Notes under the pieces: model-generated
The model's database searches: none
Told to the model about the DNA's origin: nothing
The model's input: the letters and a program-made list of their open reading frames with translations, nothing else
Source: Lumnitzera littorea
Lineage: Eukaryota > Streptophyta > Magnoliopsida > Myrtales > Combretaceae
Direction of reading: 5' to 3'
Assembly: GCA_024138015.1 (NCBI GenBank)
Contig: JAMXBB010000002.1
Location: forward strand, 15,237,330 to 15,301,329
DNA: 64,000 nucleotides
Shown: one piece after another, positions 1-11,408 of the stretch
Layout: the number at the start of each line of letters is the position of its first letter
Position numbering within the stretch: position 1 is the first letter of the stretch
Position numbers and translations under genes: made by a program

Positions 1-94
1 ATTACAATTCACTAGATTACATAATAACTATTAGTCTTTAATTCCTAATTACATGGTCACTCTAGTCACACATTATATTAAGTAACTTGATCCT

Positions 95-2670
95 CACACC
101 CCTGGCTTCAAACGGACTAACCTCTGGGTAATTGTAGGGCGACATAGTACTTGAAGAGATCAAAAATCAGAACCTACAAAAGGATCTATAAGGGTATGAG
201 CAACTACAGCTCAGTAAGTTGAATTGGAGACTCATGAATGCATACAAGCACAAACAGGGTTATCAAACAATTATTTTCATGCAATGCATCAATCAAGTGT
301 CATCGTACAACGTAATCCGGTCCGTTGTGAAATCAGAGAAATTTCACTCGCTCCAATCCGGGTTGAGGAGTTCCATGTTATGCAGCAGCTCACAACCAAA
401 CCCAAGCTTGTGCAATGGAGACCTCGCTCCTCCCGCGACTACCTTCGAACCATTGACTTCACCCCTGCCGCAACCTCCTCTCCTGTCACTTAGTTCAATT
501 GAAGATGAAGAAGGGACCATTTTGCAATCCTGCGCTATCCCTTTCGAAGGGGTCGGTATTTGGTTGGAGAGTCCTATGATCCCCTAACGGGTTGCAATGC
601 ATGACATTTTCGGTTATTAGGGTCGACTAAGATTAAATTCCGGTTAAGGTGTTCAAACAAGTTCATATCAATTCAATCAGTCATAAAATCATTCACAGTA
701 CAAATTCCACGAATTCAGATACATCAAACACATGCGCAAACTACTTACAATCACAATCATATACAAGCCTAAGTCTCCGAGTACTACAAAACTAGTACTC
801 TATTACAATAAGCAATAACCCAACTTACATAAATTTGCTCGATCGCTCGATCCCTTAATCGCGAGCCGATTTGTCTCTGGGTGTCATATAATACAAATAG
901 GTCTTTTTAGTACTCATATTTTATGGATTCTTATTCTAATTCAAAATGCAACTCATTTTCCCCATGTATACCTATAACGCTCTAATGATTCGTTGTACTC
1001 TATTTCGGGGTTCGACTCATAAACTAGATTCTAGTTTTAAATTCTTAACTCTTAATTAGGCTCGAATCCCAATGTGACATTAATCACATTACGCTCGGGT
1101 ACTCAAATATCCTATTGGGTCGTAATTTGGTATTCTAAACTATTCGGTACACGCTAACCCTAATTAAGGTATCGGATTTATTTCCGATGTGTAAAAATCT
1201 TACATCTTGAGATATTTACTTAAAATTAAATATTATTTCAAATTTATTATTTTTTTGATTTCTATTATAATATTATCTAAATAACCTTATTTTTTTAGAT
1301 TTATTAATTTACACTTTCACATATTACTAATTTCTTATATTACTTACCTAATTTCCAAATTAACCATACTTAGTACCCAAAGGCAAGGATTAGGGTTCCA
1401 CTGCAGAGATTAACATCCCTAAACATATAATTAATATCCCAATCAGTAATTAACATCCTAATCACCTAATTAACCCTAAATCACCCAATTTTACCATCAT
1501 TTTAGGGCTAAAAATTAACTTAAAAATTTCAAAAATTAATTTAAAAAAAATAGCTTCATAGCACTGTTCTACATCATATGAGAATCCTATAGAAAAAATT
1601 TGAGCTCCAAACTACACTCCTAAGCCTATTTATTTTTCGGTTTAATCATGCTCGGTTTTAAACAATTTGTTAAGGAACCTATATTTTCAGACATAATTAA
1701 ACTAAATCAATATTTTTCCCTAAATCTACATACAATAAAACCTCAGAATAACAAGTTTCATAATTTTCTAGGCAAAATAAATAATTTTACAAAATTATAC
1801 AAAAATCGGGGTGAATAAATGACCAACCGGTTCGAAGCTTTCTGACCGTCCAAACCCGGTCCAATGTTGTCGACCGATCCAGGCGGTGGTTCTAGTGTAG
1901 GGTGGTGGTGGTGGTTCGGTCCCAGGTGGTGGTGAGTGGTGATTTTAGTTCACTTGCCTAATCTGCACAGTTTTCTTTTTTTTTTTTCTAGATTTTCTCT
2001 CGATTTTTTCAGTGTTTCGATTTTTCTCAGATCCTAAACTGACCAAATGACTTCTGAAAATTTTTTCCTTATTTATAGACAATTGTAGTAATTAATATGC
2101 ATTAATTTGATAAGACTTTGCCCCAATTCCTTGATTTTTGGCTTTTTGTTTGTCTAATTCTCATTGGATAATTTTTCTTTTTCCGATTTGAACCTGCCAG
2201 GACCCGATCTTGCTTCAGTTTATCCTCTTCTGATTTTTTCTGATTTTTCCATAATTATTTTATATTTTTCTTTAATTATTTGCTTAGTTTTCGGCCAATT
2301 TAGGTAATTACGCCTATTTTTATCTACACGTAAATACATGTGGGGTACACGTAAACATTCCTAAATATTATTTTGGTCATTCTAAAATTTTTAGTATACA
2401 TATAATCTATCTCTAGTAATTTATTAGTTATTATATTACACTTTTCGCCTTTTTGGTAATTAGTAATTATTATGCTTAAAATTTGAAAATTTTATAGTCT
2501 CCTATTTTACTACTTATTTTCTTAAATTTAAGTTTACGTGGTCATTTTTACTAGTATTTCTCTCAATAGTTTATAATTTAGGTTTGATCGGATCCTTTAG
2601 CCGATCACCCTAAATTTTGGGTTTTAAGCTCAAACCTACGGTTATTTAGCTTGGCTTTAGGGCTTACAAT
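95..2670. repeat. Dispersed repeat, copy A (partner at 47340-49945)
   Basis: This stretch aligns collinearly by eye with 47340-49945. Shared landmarks include ctaacctctgggtaattgta against ctaacctttgggtagttata, ttgtgcaatggaga (410s) against ttgtgcaatgaaga (47670s), cgctatccctttcgaa (530s) against tgctatcccttttgaa (47790s), a ggtggtggtgg tract (1900s against 49220s), and a TATA-like box on the minus strand in both. Copy A keeps many CG dinucleotides that are TG or CA in the other copy. Short open frames at 219-587 and 224-493 lie in the conserved part but have no recognisable domain, and both are broken in the partner, so I do not call them genes. Confidence 0.7.
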
Positions 2671-3360
2671 GTCTTCTAGTCTCGAGATCAGATTATCAAG
2701 CCCTATTTCAATTTCCTTAATTTAACCTATATCAAACCCAACTCACTTAATATAAATTACTCAATATTAAATTAAAGAAATACTTTTCTTAAAAAAATTT
2801 AAAAATTGGAGTCGCCAACCAGTTCAACTGGTAAAAAATAAAATTAGGGTTTAGGGTTTTTGGGTGGGAAAACCCTAATTTAACCATTGATCTACGGATT
2901 TTCTAAAAAAATAATTTTTAGAAAAAATAAACCAGAGAAAACTGAGTTCGGGGGCTAACTTATTAAGACTAAATCACTATGTGAAAACTAAAAAAAAAAT
3001 TGATGGATTTTTATTTTTATAATTTTCTAAAAATACTAAAAATATACCTAAATATACAAAAGTAACTAAAGTGAATTTTTTATTATTTTTTATTACGAAT
3101 TTCTAAGAAAATAGGAAAAAAATTTTTTTTATTTTTTTAGACGATTGCCCTAAATGTGCTTACATACCTACTATTCGGGCTTAAATTGGCCATAGTTTAC
3201 TTTTTATAAAATATTTAGTGGGTGAATTATTTTTATTTCAAAAATCAAGCTAGGTTTATGTTTATTTATCAATTTATAATTTTTAAAAAAACTAAGAAAT
3301 CTAATTTTTCGAAATTTAAAGAAAAACCCTAACTAACTAAATCTTTTTGAAAAAACTCGA

Positions 3361-3672
3361 TTAAGATCTTTTTTATTTTTAAAATCACTACGTGTAAAAA
3401 ATATCTTTTCTAAATCCTAACTATAAGATATGTTAAAGATATGGTTAAATACGTATCTTCGTGTGTATCTTTTTAAGTCCTAACTACTCGATACGTATTT
3501 TTCTAAATTTTAACCACAAGATACATATCTTTTCTAAATCTTAATCACGTATCTTTTTCTAAATCTCAACCATAAGATACATATCTCGATACGTATCTCT
3601 TTCTAAATCTCAACCGTAAGATACCTATCTCGATACCTATCTTTTCTAAATCTTAATTGCAAGATACTTATC
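3361..3672. repeat. Degenerate tandem array around GATACGTATC
   Basis: Seven or eight imperfect units of roughly 35-50 bases repeat the pattern TTTCTAAATCTCAACCATAA followed by GATACATATC or GATACGTATC. The core is itself near-palindromic. It lies inside the LTR-type element. No coding frame. Confidence 0.7.
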
Positions 3673-3879
3673 TTTTCAAAAAACACAATTTTATTACAAA
3701 ATGCAATTTTTCACTTAATTAAATTCATCAAAAAATTCAAATTATCTTAAGAGTATCCATTGATAGAACAATAAAAAATAATAAACTTGTCCTAAAAGAA
3801 AATGAATTAACAAAGATAATTAAATTAACTAAATAAAATAAAATAAAATAATTTTACCTAAATGAATTGAGTCGCAGGT

Positions 3880-4740
3880 ATTGATTGTGGATTGTACTCG
3901 TGCTCATGTTGTGGACTTGATCATGTGTGGAATTCGGTTTTAGTGTGTGTAGGAGTGTGAATTTGCTGGTGTCAAGAGCATGGAACTTGTGATGTTGTGG
4001 ACATCTGATCAAGTTGTGGCATGTTTGTTTGGCTTATGTAGGTGGATGTTCGATTAGGAAAGATTGGAGTGATTTAGGATGGCATGAATGGGCAGAAGAA
4101 TCAATGTGTGTTGATTATGAAAGGAGTCTTCAACGTATGTATCAGGTTTGTGGACGTTGGTGAGTAGTCTCCAACGTGTGTGTACATGGTTCAATGCAGT
4201 TGTGAGTGAGGGGTAAGTGGTCTGCAGTATGTGTGAATGTGCTGTGTTCGAATCGATGGGGCGAGGATGTATAGCATTGTGAAGGTGCAGTCAGCTTGTA
4301 TAGTATGGGTAGATGTGTTGCTGTGCTGCCAGGCAATTGGTGATCAAGGGATGGACTTTGGTTAAATTGCTGTTGGGTATGGATTGGGTAGCATCAAATG
4401 CTGTTGTGCTATTCAATGTTTTGCAATTCAGTTAGATGCTTAGATCAAGGATGGCTTTGTGAATTGGAATTGCAGTTAATGTAAGTGCTTGACAGTAAAG
4501 GGATTTCATTAGCGTGTTAGATTGAGGATGGCATTGTAGAGTTCAATTTGTTTGCTGTTGGGACGTCCAAAAGCTTGTGTTTGTATGGAATTGATGGCAT
4601 ATTAGATTCGTTTTTTGGATTGCAGGGTTGTTGGCATTGTCTTCAGATTGTGATTGAGGACATGTAAAGTGTTTTCAGATGGGGCTTCAAGTGAATGAAT
4701 AATGGAGTTTATGATTCAGGCAAGTGAATTGTAGAGAAAA
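3880..4740. other. GT-rich, strand-asymmetric tract inside the LTR-type element
   Basis: The plus strand is enriched in G and T (repeated gttgtgg, gtgtgt, ttgtgatgttgtgg) compared with the A/T-rich sequence on both sides. A 64-codon open frame on the minus strand (4142-4336) exists only because of this composition: it is rich in H, T and P and matches no family I know. I see no gene. Confidence 0.5.
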
Positions 4741-5127
4741 AAATAAAATAATCGTCATCAATGTTACCTGCCAATTTATAAACCCCAAAATCGAATCTTC
4801 CGTATCATTTTAAATATAGATTCGATTCCAATAAACCAAGATATAAAAGATACGACAACGATTCTTTGAAAATTTAACATAACTTTTAGAAACCTTATTC
4901 GGGCTTTCTATTTTTCGGGCTAGATCCAATCCAATTTAATTTAGCCCAATAACTTATCTAATTAATCCTAAGTCTATTTTGGCCCAATATAAATTAAATA
5001 AAAAAATCTATTTTAAATCGGACTGGGCCAAAATCATTTTAATAAAGCCCAACTCTCATTGACTTAATGATTTATTAAATTAATCATACATCATTATCCG
5101 ATTTCATCTTAAATAATACGATGCAAC

Positions 5128-5245
5128 TTAGCTCAACATTCGATTCGATACAACATGACTCGATATGATTCGATTCGATACGACATGACTCGATACGACG
5201 CTTCTTGATATGATACAATTTAACTCGATATAACTTGACTCGACT
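5128..5245. repeat. Short tandem array of (AT)TCGATACGACATGACTCGATA units
   Basis: About four degraded units of roughly 27 bases with the shared core gattcgatacgacatgactc, about 120 bases from the right end of the LTR-type element. It may be a second, sequence-unrelated U3 array. Confidence 0.6.
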
Positions 5246-5364
5246 CTCTTTTTTTTTATTTTTTTCCTTTTTTCTTTCTAATTTTCGTTTTTTAATTTTT
5301 TTATTTTTATTAACTTAGCTTAACTAAAATAAAAATGAAAAATGGCAAAAATGAGGCATCTACA

Positions 5365-7510
5365 AAGATACCTATATTTGATGGTGATTTTGTTCACGAC
5401 TTAGCTATCCACACACATCCACCAGGTTCCATCTTTCTTCAACATTAGAAGCGTAAGCATAGCACAAAGGCTGAGACTCTCCTTTACATAGCCTCTCTTT
5501 AATAACTCATTGACTTAACTTTGGAGCTCAAAACCCTGCTCAGGATTCATCCGATAAGCTGGCTTATTCGGTAGTACAGTGCAGACTACTAAGTCATTGC
5601 AATGCTCTATGCCTTGAGTTGAGGGCAAACCTTCAGGCAACTGTTTTAAGAACAAATCAACATACTCATCTAACAACTCCTTAACCTCTTAGGGAAGCTC
5701 ACCCCGCTCCTTTATTTCCAATAGTTGCTTAACCAACAATAGAGTTAGCTTATCAGTATTGATGGCCTCTCAAAGCTCGGCTCTACTCATCACCAAGCTT
5801 TCTTCGATCCGCAAGCAAGTTTTGTTTGCAACTTATTAACTTCTCTCAGCAACATCGGATTTAGCATAATGTTCCAATCATCCTTCTCGAACATATACCT
5901 ATTCCTGTAGCCATTATGTATAACTCTCCTGTCTAACAACCACGGTCTAACTGGCAACATGTGAGAAGCACACATCGGCAGTACGTCTTAGAGAATCTAG
6001 TCAGAGTAATTCCTTATAGTAATCAGCAGCAGTATTTGCCGAGTGACATGCAATACTCCTTTCTCACTCAACCAATGCAACTTGTACGACTTTGTATGCA
6101 CAACAGTTGATAATTTCAATTTTGAAATAAGGTTGGCTGATGCCATATTGGTGTAGCTTCCACTATCCATGATGAGGCCATACACTTGATCATTCACTTT
6201 GCAGGTTGTATGAAATAAATTCTCTTTCTACTCTTCCTCTTGGGAGGGTTCCATGTTAATAGTGCATCAAACAACCATAAGTAACTTGTCCAAGTCCTCA
6301 ACAAACACGTGCTCCTCAATTAGCTCTTTCTCGATAATTTCTTTCTCGATAAAGACCTGCTCTTCTTCAAGTTCCTCATCAGTGCTATCTACTTCTAGCT
6401 TTAGGATGTCTCCCTTGATCACCATCGTCCGTCGGTTAGAGCACTGAGCAGCCATATGCCCAAACCCTTGGCACTTGAAGCACTTGATCTAGCCCATCTT
6501 TCAGCCAGACCCTTGCCTCTTCTCATAAGTTCAGGTCGACACTTCACCACCTGTTTGGCCTTTTTGCTCTGCTCGATACTCGGTAGAGTTTAGTGACTTT
6601 CCCGTCTAAGTTGGCTAGTCGGCATCCTTGTCAGTACTCGACTCCTTCTTTCTCTCTTTACTCGTTGGGCAATCCTAACAGCTTTATCTATTATGTCAAA
6701 TTGTTGGAGCTCCACAATGTCTTGAATGTCTCTTCACAACCCAGTAACGAATCTTGAGATTGTTCGAGCTGGTGATTCCTCCACTTTGCAACGGATCATA
6801 AGTATTTCAAATTCTTAGACATACTCGTCAATAGTTCGGTTTCCTTGTCTCAATTTCTGAAGCTGAGTGAAGGTATCTTGAAGATAAGTTTCCAGTACGA
6901 ATCTATTTCTGAGTATTCTCTTCATCTTAGGCTAAGTATTAATCTCTCGGTAGCCCTCTTGTCTTCTCATGGCCTAAAAATTTTTCCACCACATGACGGC
7001 ATATCCGGAGAACTCAACATAATCCTCGTAATGATAATAATAAAAAACATACTCCACTTTCTTTTCCCACTCCAGATATTCATCAGCATTCCCAGATCCA
7101 TTGAAGCTTGGAATCCGAAGCTTCACATGGTCAGATGCTCTAGGGATTCTAGCTTACTCTTCTTCGTAGTACTCTTCTTCGTCTTCATCGAACTCTCTCA
7201 AGTCTATCCTTCGCCTTACTTGTTTGCCAACTCCTCCACCTCAAACAGGTCAAGTTGGGTTCTGACCTCTAATAGGTTGAGTAACTTGTAGGGTGTTTTG
7301 CACAACCTCAATGGGTTAGCAAGCTAGCACATGAACAGCTCGGGTGAATCTATCAAGAGGTTGGCCACCTCATCGAGTTTCTCGTCAATGCTTCTTAGTG
7401 TTCCTTGAGACTATCATCTATGGTGGATAACTCCACTATTGTCATCTCTAGCTCCAATATTCACACTTAGGTCAGTCATCTTCTTTACAGATTCAAGCTT
7501 AACAAACACT
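5365..7510 (-). pseudogene. Ty3-gypsy gag-protease-RT remnant, truncated
   Basis: Read on the minus strand from 7510 downwards. A gag segment with RIPSFNGSGNADEYLEWEKK (about 7130-7070) is typical of Retrotrans_gag. A CCHC knuckle, CFKCQGFGHMAAQC (about 6485-6445), is followed by the aspartic protease motif LIMDSGSYTNMAS (6180-6140). Next come GRPW-like and DRRVIHNGYRNRY residues (about 5950-5890), then the start of RT (PAYRMNPEQGFELQ near 5560-5520; MCVDS and NKITIKYRY at 5430-5366). Many stops and frameshifts make it non-functional. RT stops exactly at 5365, where another element begins, so the rest of pol should lie left of the window. The PBS and LTR upstream fit the same orientation. Confidence 0.87.
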
Positions 7511-7612
7511 TCAGGAAAGTAATGGCTAGCAAATACAGTAACTTGCTCTATTTTACACATACAAAATAGAGTATAGACAGAACTTCAAAAAGAAGAACAA
7601 CTGAAGTCAAAA

Positions 7613-7630
7613 CCTCCGCTCTAATACTAA
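7613..7630 (-). other. Primer binding site of the minus-strand gypsy element
   Basis: On the minus strand the sequence reads TTAGTATTAGAGCGGAGG. It resembles the initiator-Met tRNA primer site TGGTATCAGAGC with a few substitutions. It lies five bases after the putative LTR end and upstream of gag, as expected. Confidence 0.6.
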
Positions 7631-7635
7631 GATAT

Positions 7636-8164
7636 TGCAAACCATAACTAAGAACAGACAAGGTCAATCGCTAGATGGGTCCAAGCTTGCAAAAAGCTCG
7701 AAAAGGAAAAATGAGGAAAGCACGTAAAAGAAATGAACAATGAATGAAAAGTAAGCAAAACCCACGAATAACTCTAGAGGATATGATGCATCAATGAAAC
7801 TTTCGAGAACTCATGACACAATTCGATATGACATACGAATTGGTTTGGTGAGGGTATTCGCCACCTAACCTTACTTAAGGGAAAGAATAAGAGTGATTAC
7901 TGTATGTAAATAAACAGAGTGTTTACACAAGGAAGAAAGAATGTTCAAAAGTGTATATTAATGATATAATGTCTATCTGCTACAATTATAAGGGTATTTA
8001 TAACCATAAGTTAGGGCAACTTGCCCTAAAAGGGAAAAGACAAAAAGGGTATTTCCTAAGGAAGTAATGTACAAGGTACAAAAGAATAAAAATGAATATA
8101 TAAGGAAAGTAATCATTAATGCAACAAATTCTGTACATGACACTATACACATGGAGATGCTACA
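7636..8164 (-). repeat. Putative 5' LTR of the minus-strand gypsy element
   Basis: On the minus strand this segment begins TGTAGCATCTCC and ends GGTTTGCA, giving TG...CA termini around 529 bases. A TATAAATA box on the minus strand lies near 7990-8000. The PBS follows directly. The second LTR is outside the window or lost, so the exact ends cannot be checked by comparison. Confidence 0.55.
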
Positions 8165-10289
8165 TTAGTGATGCCGTTGGAGAATGTAGATCAAGAAGTA
8201 CGGACAGTTTACTTATCTGAGCTGGGGTGGTTTAGTCAGTCCGGACTCTTTCTCTCGGTATCTTAGCAGGTGTGAAGCCGAGTAAGTAATTGGCCAGGCA
8301 TGAGCAAGAATGAGGATGGGTTGTTATCTCAGCCATTAGTTCCTCGACATTCTATGTACGAGAGACTGGCATTTATTCAACACGGCTTAAAGAATGATTC
8401 GGCAAGGAAGTACTTGGCCTCAGCAAGAGTCAGCTGCAGTACTAGAATTTGTCTTGCTAAGCCTTCCAATCCTCAGGTTCGACTGTGGGTGAAAGGGCCA
8501 GTAGCTCAATTCCTATCAGATTGTTCTACTGTTGAAGTATGTTATTTATGTGGAGTTTGTAGTACAGCTGTTGTTTGTTGTTTTGAACTTAAGGTCCATA
8601 TATCTATAATAAAACAAACCAAAAGATTAATAAGTTGATGTTAAACAAATAAATGAGTGAATAATATACTACTGCAGTTGTGCTTTGTATGCTTAATTTA
8701 AGTTGCTCTAATTTTTCAAAGTGAGCTATTGAATTTTTCTTGAAAGTGTTGCTATGAGTTGGTTTAGCTTGCGTTTAGATCTTAAAGTGGAGCTTGGAGT
8801 GTGCCACGCTGAAATTGAGTTGCGCAAACTACTGGTACTTCATAGGGAGCACTACATGTGTAATTTGGAGCGCCATTTAAGGGTTCCTTTCTTGGTGCTG
8901 TCATATACTAAATGCAATAAGTTGCTATTCAGTAGCCAGTTAGAGCTTAGCTTTGGATTTGTTTTAGCTAGGAGTCACCATATGCTGCAGCTCTTAGCTG
9001 AATTAAGTTAAGTTTGCAACTAAGTGGACAGCAGTTGTTATTTTGGCTCAATTAGTTGCTGCAATTAGGTTGCTTAGCTTAGGTGCTCCTAAATGAAACA
9101 TAAAGCTTCCCTTGAGGTTCTCCAGTAAGTCTTCAACTCTAATCACCAAAAGAATCAAATCTTAGCTTAGTCGACCTACTTACTCGAGCCTGTCTTCTGA
9201 TATTATAAAGTGAATGGAGCTACTGTCCAAATGCCCTGACCCTGGCTACTGTTCATGTTAGGAAATTGCTTAATCGGAGTTAGCTCAGATCAGCTTAGTC
9301 TCATGATTTGTTATGAAATGAGTCATGGCTTACTAAATAGGCCCTCAAGTTGGTGAATGGAGTTGCATTAGTTGCTACTATACATAGTTCATGTAAAGAA
9401 GATGCTAATTGGTGCTCGGTTAGGCCATTGTTCAATTAATTACAGTAGTTGCTACATTTAAAGGCCATGAGCTATCGAAATTTGAACACATAGCTAAAGT
9501 TGTGTAGCCTGCTGTAATTGAAGTCCATGCCCTAAGTTTAGTCTATTTTATCCCAAAAGCCGAGCGGATGTGATCCAACACTTCTTAATCAATTTGGATA
9601 ACTCCAGGCATCCTCACAACTGTAGCTGTTACTTTCACATTACTAACAAGCTCCAAATCTAAATGAAAATTGATCTCTTGCTCTTTACATTCTAGGTGTG
9701 TTACACTTTATCATCAAGGGAAACTCATGGTTTGCTTTGACTTTTCAGATTAGTGGTTGTAATTTATCCTTCAAATAAAAAGTGCAACTGTTGTTCCAAT
9801 TCGATTTTAACTCAAGAGGAGGCTAGGGGTTGTTGAGTTGCTTGGAGAACTTTGAAATCCTTCTTATTAGAGTTGCTCCAATTATTTCTTGGTTGAATTG
9901 CTTCATCATTAACCTGCTACTACTAGTAGCATGCACTACAATTAAGTCTAAGTTCAAACAAGTGCAAGTGGCTGTCAAATGGAGCTTGGATTGGATTCTA
10001 TTATCAAGTGAAGCTAGTTAAGCAGCTGAACTTTCTTGGAGAAGCTATTATGAGTTGGTCTCTTCACTAGTTTGGTCATAGAATTGCAATGGTGATAGCA
10101 TGTTATGGAATCTTCATTGAGTTACCAACCTGAAGCTTAATCCCACCAACTGCATAAGTTCCATTGAGCTGTTGTAAATGGATTAAGTAAGCTGCTTGCT
10201 ATCATCTAATGCTTGGTTCTTCAAGACTTCTTACTGACAACTACTAATCAAGGCTTCATATAGCTGTTGATTGTTATTGTGCTTAAGCA
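8165..10289. other. Unassigned stretch, no recognised gene
   Basis: Slightly more GC-rich than the surroundings and rich in AGCT, GTTGC and TTGCT words. Open frames on the plus strand at 8300-8638 (112 codons) and 8754-9011 (85 codons) lack any domain I recognise and have no matching neighbours. The stretch sits between a minus-strand gypsy LTR and a plus-strand gypsy integrase. It could be the pol or spacer of a badly decayed element, a capture-type transposon, or old host sequence. Confidence 0.4.
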
Positions 10290-11408
10290 GGATGTTTGGC
10301 AACTGTTACCACGGATTTCATAGATGGATTGCCTAAATTTAGGCATAAAGAGGTAAGCATGGTCATAGTGGACAGTTTTAGCAAATATGGCCACTTTGCT
10401 GCTCCTTCTCACCCTTACATAGCTCATAAGTAGCTCATGCCTATATAGAGAATTTGTACAAACTACATGGAATGCTAGAGAATATTATAAGTGACCAAGA
10501 CCCAGTCTTCTTAAGTAGTTTTTGGAGAGAATTCTTTAAAATAGGGGGGGTTGAACTTAATCTCTCTATGGCTTACCACCTTCAAACAGATGGCTAATCT
10601 GAGGTGCTCAATAGGTGTATTAAAGCCTACTTGTGGTGTGTGACTAAAGAAGAACCAAGCAAATGGACTCAATACTTAGCCTTAGCTGAGTGGTGATATA
10701 ATACCAACTTTCACTCCAGTGCCAAGACTACCCCTTTCCAGATCTTATACAGCTACCTACCCCCTATGCTTATGTTGTACATATTAGGAGACTCTAGTAA
10801 TGCAATAGTAGACACTTTACTTACACACAAAGAACAGACATAGGATGTTGCGATTTCATTTGAAGAGAGCATAACACTACATGAAACAACAAACTGATAA
10901 GTATCGAAGTGATAGAGAATTTGTGATTAGGAATTGAGTGATGCTTAAACTACAACCCCATAGGCAACACGGCCTTAAGGCTCATAAATGACATAAGTAC
11001 AACCCTAAGTACTTTGGATCCTACAAGATAGTGGATAAAGTAGGATTGGTGGCTTACCGTTTGGACTTACCAGTCGAGGCGTATGTTTACCTAACCTTCC
11101 ATGTTTTACAGTTGAAGTGCTTTTACGACTCCAGACCAAATCTGCCTTTAACACTACCTAGAAAAGACATACAGGAGGAGTTAAAACCGTTGGCGATACT
11201 TGAGCAAAAGTTTATAAAGAGAGGAAGAAGATTAGATGTCTTAATCCTTGTCTACTGGAAGAATCATTCACTAGAGGACGCTAAATGGGAATATGCAACA
11301 GATTTGAGGCCATGTTTTCCCTATTCAACGTTGTGGACAAGGTTCTATGAAGGAGAGGAGAATGATACGAAGGTTTCTAGCATGGATGGTGAAGGGGAAA
11401 TCAATTAG
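10290..11408 (+). pseudogene. Ty3-gypsy integrase remnant
   Basis: The plus strand, read through several stops and frame changes, gives an integrase core: TDFIDGLPKF (10310s), VIVDSFSKYGHFAAPSHPY (about 10365-10420), LYKLHGMLENIISDQDPVFL (10455-10515), LNLSMAYHLQTDG and SEVLNRCIKAYL (10555-10640). The D, D and E of the catalytic triad are present (DFIDG, SDQDP, SEVLNR). The C-terminal part, 11031-11408, is open and ends with the chromodomain-like stretch VLILVYWKNHSLEDAKWE seen after integrase in plant gypsy elements. RT and RNase H are not visible upstream. Orientation is opposite to the gypsy remnant at 5365-8164, so it is a separate insertion or a rearranged piece. Not functional. Confidence 0.87.

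Larger units (their letters stand above)
1..5364 (-). mobile_element. Partial large LTR-type retroelement, right end at 5364
   Basis: The right edge is sharp. Up to 5364 the sequence ends in gaggcatctaca, and from 5365 it becomes a gypsy reverse transcriptase reading on the minus strand. On the minus strand this element would begin TGTAGATGCCTC, a plausible LTR 5' end (TG). No protein domain is visible in the 5.4 kb. A TATA-like box on the minus strand (TATAAATA, 2070-2077) and the motif ggagtcgccaacc (2808-2820) with gagttcgggggcta (2944-2957) resemble LTR and leader sequence of large plant gypsy elements, from memory of such families. Whether the LTR ends near 2820 or continues past 95 is unresolved. 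The left end lies outside the window. Class and orientation are inferred. Confidence 0.5.

Noticed and set aside
1055..1075. ggctcgaatccc, similar to a tRNA B box
   Set aside because: No A box or cloverleaf can be folded around it; same for attcgatcc near 36885. No tRNA gene is supported in the window.
4142..4336. 64-codon minus-strand frame rich in H, T and P
   Set aside because: It lies in the GT-rich strand-biased tract and is explained by composition; no family resemblance or start context.
8300..9011. 112- and 85-codon plus-strand frames
   Set aside because: No recognisable domain, no homologous context and no splice logic; kept only as part of an unassigned stretch.
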